Shown one piece after another: positions 3,902 through 6,037 of a stretch of DNA of 6,037 bases. Source of the stretch: Chloroflexia bacterium (GTDB lineage: Bacteria; Chloroflexota; Chloroflexia; QHBQ01; JADMIH01); the NCBI GenBank assembly GCA_025927935.1, contig JAICKM010000438.1, positions 1 through 6,037 on the forward strand, in the 5' to 3' direction. The notes beneath the pieces were generated by a model, which was not told the DNA's origin, did no database searches, and worked only from the letters and a program-made list of their open reading frames with translations. Each line of letters starts with the position of its first letter. Positions within the stretch are counted from its first letter, which is position 1. The position numbers were made by a program, and so were the translations under genes.

Positions 3902-6037
3902 TTACAACTCCGCTGCGGGGGAAGCGGCGAGGGTCGCGGCCAGCTTGCGCGTGCGGGTGGCTTCGGGCACGTTTTGCAAGCGGGTGAACAGAGCTTCGCT
4001 GGCCGCCAGTAACTCGCGCACCCGCTGTGGATCCCCCTGCGCGAAGGCGATCTGAGCGGCGAGGCGCTGGAAGCGGCCATATTCCTCGCTGTCGGGATCG
4101 CCTGCGCGCGCCTGGGCCTGCCGGCAGGCGTGGGCCGCTTCCACAAGATCGCCCCGTTGCAGCGCGATCTCGCCGAGCGCCGTCCACACGTCCAGCGCCA
4201 CCACGCCGACCTGCAACTCCTCGGCGATGGCCCGGCTCTGGGTCAGGGCGACGACCGCCGCATCCCACTCGGCCAGGCCGCTGAGCACCCGGCCCAGGTT
4301 GAGCAGCGCCTGCATCTGAGCATAGCGGTCGCGCACTTCCGCGGCCAGCGCCAGCGCCTGGCTAAAATAGGCCCGCGCTTGCTCGTAATCTTCCTGATCA
4401 TAATACGCGTAGCCGACGGTGATGGCGGCGATAGCTAGGTCGCGCCGGCTGGCGCTGCGCTCGTAGATTTCCATCGCCTGCAAGCCGTAGCGAATCGCGT
4501 CGGCGGGCAAGCCCTGGCTCTCGGTGATCAGCCCCAGGTTGTTGAAGGCGTGCGCCTGACCCACCAGGTCGCCGCTTTGCTGAGTTGCCGCCAGGCTTTG
4601 CGCGACATAATGGTGCGCGCGATCCATATCGCCGCGCGCCCAGGCCACGCCGCCCAGCCGGTTATGGATGCGCGCCTGTTCGGTATAGGCAGGCAGGTTG
4701 TCGATTTGGGCCAGCGCTCGTTCCAGGAACTCCTGCGCCCGTTCCAGGTTGCCCTGGCGGAAGTGGACCCAGCCGATGTCGCTGAGAATCTCCGCGTGTT
4801 CGCGCATAGCCAGGGTGTCTGGCGCCCCGGCGATCATGTCCTCAGCACGGGCTAGCCGGCCCAGCGCCTGTTCCAGGTCGCCTTGATGCTCGTAGGTGCG
4901 GCTGATCTTGCGCTGGAGCAGCGCCTGGCGGACCGGGCGATCCGGGCGCGGGCTATTGTCGAGCACCTGATTGAGGCACTGGTATTGGTCGCGGGCGGCG
5001 GGGTAATCGCCGGTCAGATCGAGCACATCGCCAAGGTTCTCATAGAGCGTCGCGGCGGCATCCAGATCGGCGGGGAGGGGGTCACGGTTGGCCCACGGGG
5101 CCACGGCGAGTGCCTGGTGGTAGAGGTCGCGGGCCTCGCTGTGGGCATCGCGGGCCTGGGCTTGCCGCGCCGCGCGGAGAAAGTGCGGGAAGGCGCGCTC
5201 CCCCTGCTCGGCCAACTGATAGTGCTGAGCCAGCATCACCCGGTAGGTGTCCATCTCACCGGCGTAGACCTGCTCGATAGCCGCGGCGACCTGGGCGTGG
5301 AGGGCGCGGCGGCGGGCGAACAGCAGGCTGCTGTAGGCTACATCGCGCAGCAGCGGGTGTTTGAACTGGTAGGTCGTCTGAAACGCGCCTTCTTCCGGCT
5401 GGATGATTGACGCGGCAATAAGCGCGTCGAGTCCGTGCTTCAGCGACCGGCGCAGCGGGATCAGCGCGGCCAGGATCGGCTCGCTGAAGCGCACGCCGAT
5501 AACGGCGGCGATCTGGGCCAGTGTGCGCGTGTCTTCGTCGAGCCGGTCGAGGCGCGCGATCAGCAGTTGTTCGACATGGGCCGGGATGGTGGCGCTGTCC
5601 ACGGGCCGGGTGCAGATCCACTCGCCCGCGCCGTCGCGCTTGAGGGCGCCGGACTCGATCAAGTAGCGCACGGTCTCTTCCATGAAGAGGGGCGTGCCGT
5701 CGGTCCGGGCGATGAGCGGCTCGATTTCGGGCGGCGCGGGACCGCCAAGCAATGCCTGTAGTAGCGTGGCGCTGTCCTGGGTGGTCAAGGGACGCATGGC
5801 GATGGTGACGGTGTGCGGCAGCACCTGCCAGGGTTCGGCGAGATGGGGCATGGAGCGATAGACCAGCAGCAGCAACAGGGGATACCCGGATAGCTCCGTG
5901 GCGAGCCGCGCCAGCAGGGCATGGCTGGATGCATCCACCCATTGCAAGTCGTCGATAGCCAGCACGAGCGGTTGGCGGCGGGCCAGGGCCAGGAAGATCA
6001 TCACGATCAGGTCGTGGAGGCGGGCGCGGCGCTGCTC
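3902..6037 (-). CDS. AAA_16-like signalling ATPase with C-terminal TPR array (5' end outside window)
   Basis: The minus-strand frame is open from the window edge at 6037 to TAA at 3904-3902, giving 711 visible residues. A GTG at 6004 is in frame, but the 11 codons before it (EQRRARLHDLI) match the helix that precedes Walker B in this family, so the true start lies outside. Visible residues 23-35 hold Walker B (PLVLAIDDLQWVD). Residues about 111-132 hold RTDGTPLFMEETVRYLIESGAL, the usual end of the ATPase module. Residues 151-182 (IPAHVEQLLIARLDRL...AAVIGVRF) and 224-247 (YQFKHPLLRDVAYSSLLFARRRAL) match the helical/winged-helix part. A TPR domain follows from about 332 to 684. Walker A is missing because of the truncation. 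In Chloroflexota and actinobacteria such modules often follow a class III nucleotide cyclase, a kinase or a LuxR-type domain. Which one applies here cannot be seen. Expected to be a cytoplasmic NTP-dependent signal-transduction (STAND-like) protein that binds partners through the TPRs. Confidence 0.9.
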   Translation of the reverse strand, partial: EQRRARLHDLIVMIFLALARRQPLVLAIDDLQWVDASSHALLARLATELSGYPLLLLLVYRSMPHLAEPWQVLPHTVTIAMRPLTTQDSATLLQALLGGPAPPEIEPLIARTDGTPLFMEETVRYLIESGALKRDGAGEWICTRPVDSATIPAHVEQLLIARLDRLDEDTRTLAQIAAVIGVRFSEPILAALIPLRRSLKHGLDALIAASIIQPEEGAFQTTYQFKHPLLRDVAYSSLLFARRRALHAQVAAAIEQVYAGEMDTYRVMLAQHYQLAEQGERAFPHFLRAARQAQARDAHSEARDLYHQALAVAPWANRDPLPADLDAAATLYENLGDVLDLTGDYPAARDQYQCLNQVLDNSPRPDRPVRQALLQRKISRTYEHQGDLEQALGRLARAEDMIAGAPDTLAMREHAEILSDIGWVHFRQGNLERAQEFLERALAQIDNLPAYTEQARIHNRLGGVAWARGDMDRAHHYVAQSLAATQQSGDLVGQAHAFNNLGLITESQGLPADAIRYGLQAMEIYERSASRRDLAIAAITVGYAYYDQEDYEQARAYFSQALALAAEVRDRYAQMQALLNLGRVLSGLAEWDAAVVALTQSRAIAEELQVGVVALDVWTALGEIALQRGDLVEAAHACRQAQARAGDPDSEEYGRFQRLAAQIAFAQGDPQRVRELLAASEALFTRLQNVPEATRTRKLAATLAASPAAEL
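3986..4906 (-). repeat. TPR array with an exact 40-residue period
   Basis: Counting the first codon at 6037 as residue 1, TPR-like helical pairs begin at residues 378, 418, 458, 498, 538, 578, 618 and 658, each exactly 40 apart. They carry the usual LG...A..GD...A signature (for example LSDIGWVHFRQGNLERAQEFL and FNNLGLITESQGLPADAI). The last unit (658-684) is weaker. One further out-of-phase unit precedes them at about 332 (YENLGDVLDLTGDYPAARDQY). TPR superhelices of this type bind proteins or peptides and commonly hold STAND ATPases inactive until a ligand binds. That role is inferred here. Confidence 0.85.

Noticed and set aside
4883..5761. Plus-strand ORFs opposite the ATPase/TPR gene
   Set aside because: They are shadows of a long minus-strand frame with clear ATPase motifs, and they show no domains or ribosome sites of their own.
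1829..6037. Protease plus STAND/TPR ATPase as a two-gene defence system
   Set aside because: The genes are convergent and separated by a terminator and a REP-like element, and the protease carries a signal peptide and propeptide, so it is exported and not a cytosolic effector. There is no sequence support for joint action.

Overview
The window looks like a stretch of a high-G+C chromosome, most likely from a member of the Chloroflexota. I infer this from the combination of a secreted subtilase ending in W-A-G-A-G-R-I heptads, a large AAA-type ATPase/TPR signalling protein, and a GAGCGCAGCGAAG hairpin repeat of a kind I remember as common in that phylum. No rRNA or other taxonomic marker is present, so this is a lineage guess.

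Layout. Bases 2-1204 (+) hold the C-terminal 400 codons of a polytopic membrane protein that resembles ABC-2-type exporter permeases; its start lies left of the window. Bases 1205-1828 contain no convincing gene. The first part has compact stem-loops that may end the upstream transcript. The rest is visibly poorer in G+C and looks like a leader or regulatory region: a possible sigma70-type promoter, a TGGCCGT/ACGGCCA inverted repeat, a 16-bp near-palindrome centred on CCGG, and a possible 36-codon upstream ORF overlapping the next gene's start. Bases 1829-3712 (+) encode a complete secreted S8 (subtilisin-like) serine peptidase with signal peptide, I9-like propeptide, full Asp/His/Asn/Ser active site and a C-terminal Trp-phased heptad repeat. 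An intrinsic terminator (3735-3764) follows. Then comes a twin-hairpin intergenic repeat (3795-3868). Bases 3902-6037 (-) hold the C-terminal 711 codons of an AAA_16-like ATPase with a TPR array; its N-terminus, with Walker A and possibly a cyclase or other sensory domain, lies right of the window.

The peptidase and the ATPase converge and are separated by a terminator and a repeat element, so they are probably independent transcription units. The peptidase is exported and the ATPase should be cytoplasmic, so there is no direct evidence that they form one system. The best candidates for new biology are the Trp-heptad tail, whose peptide is conserved while its codons have diverged, the twin GNA-loop hairpins carrying a compensatory base-pair change, and the near-palindrome/upstream ORF in the peptidase leader.
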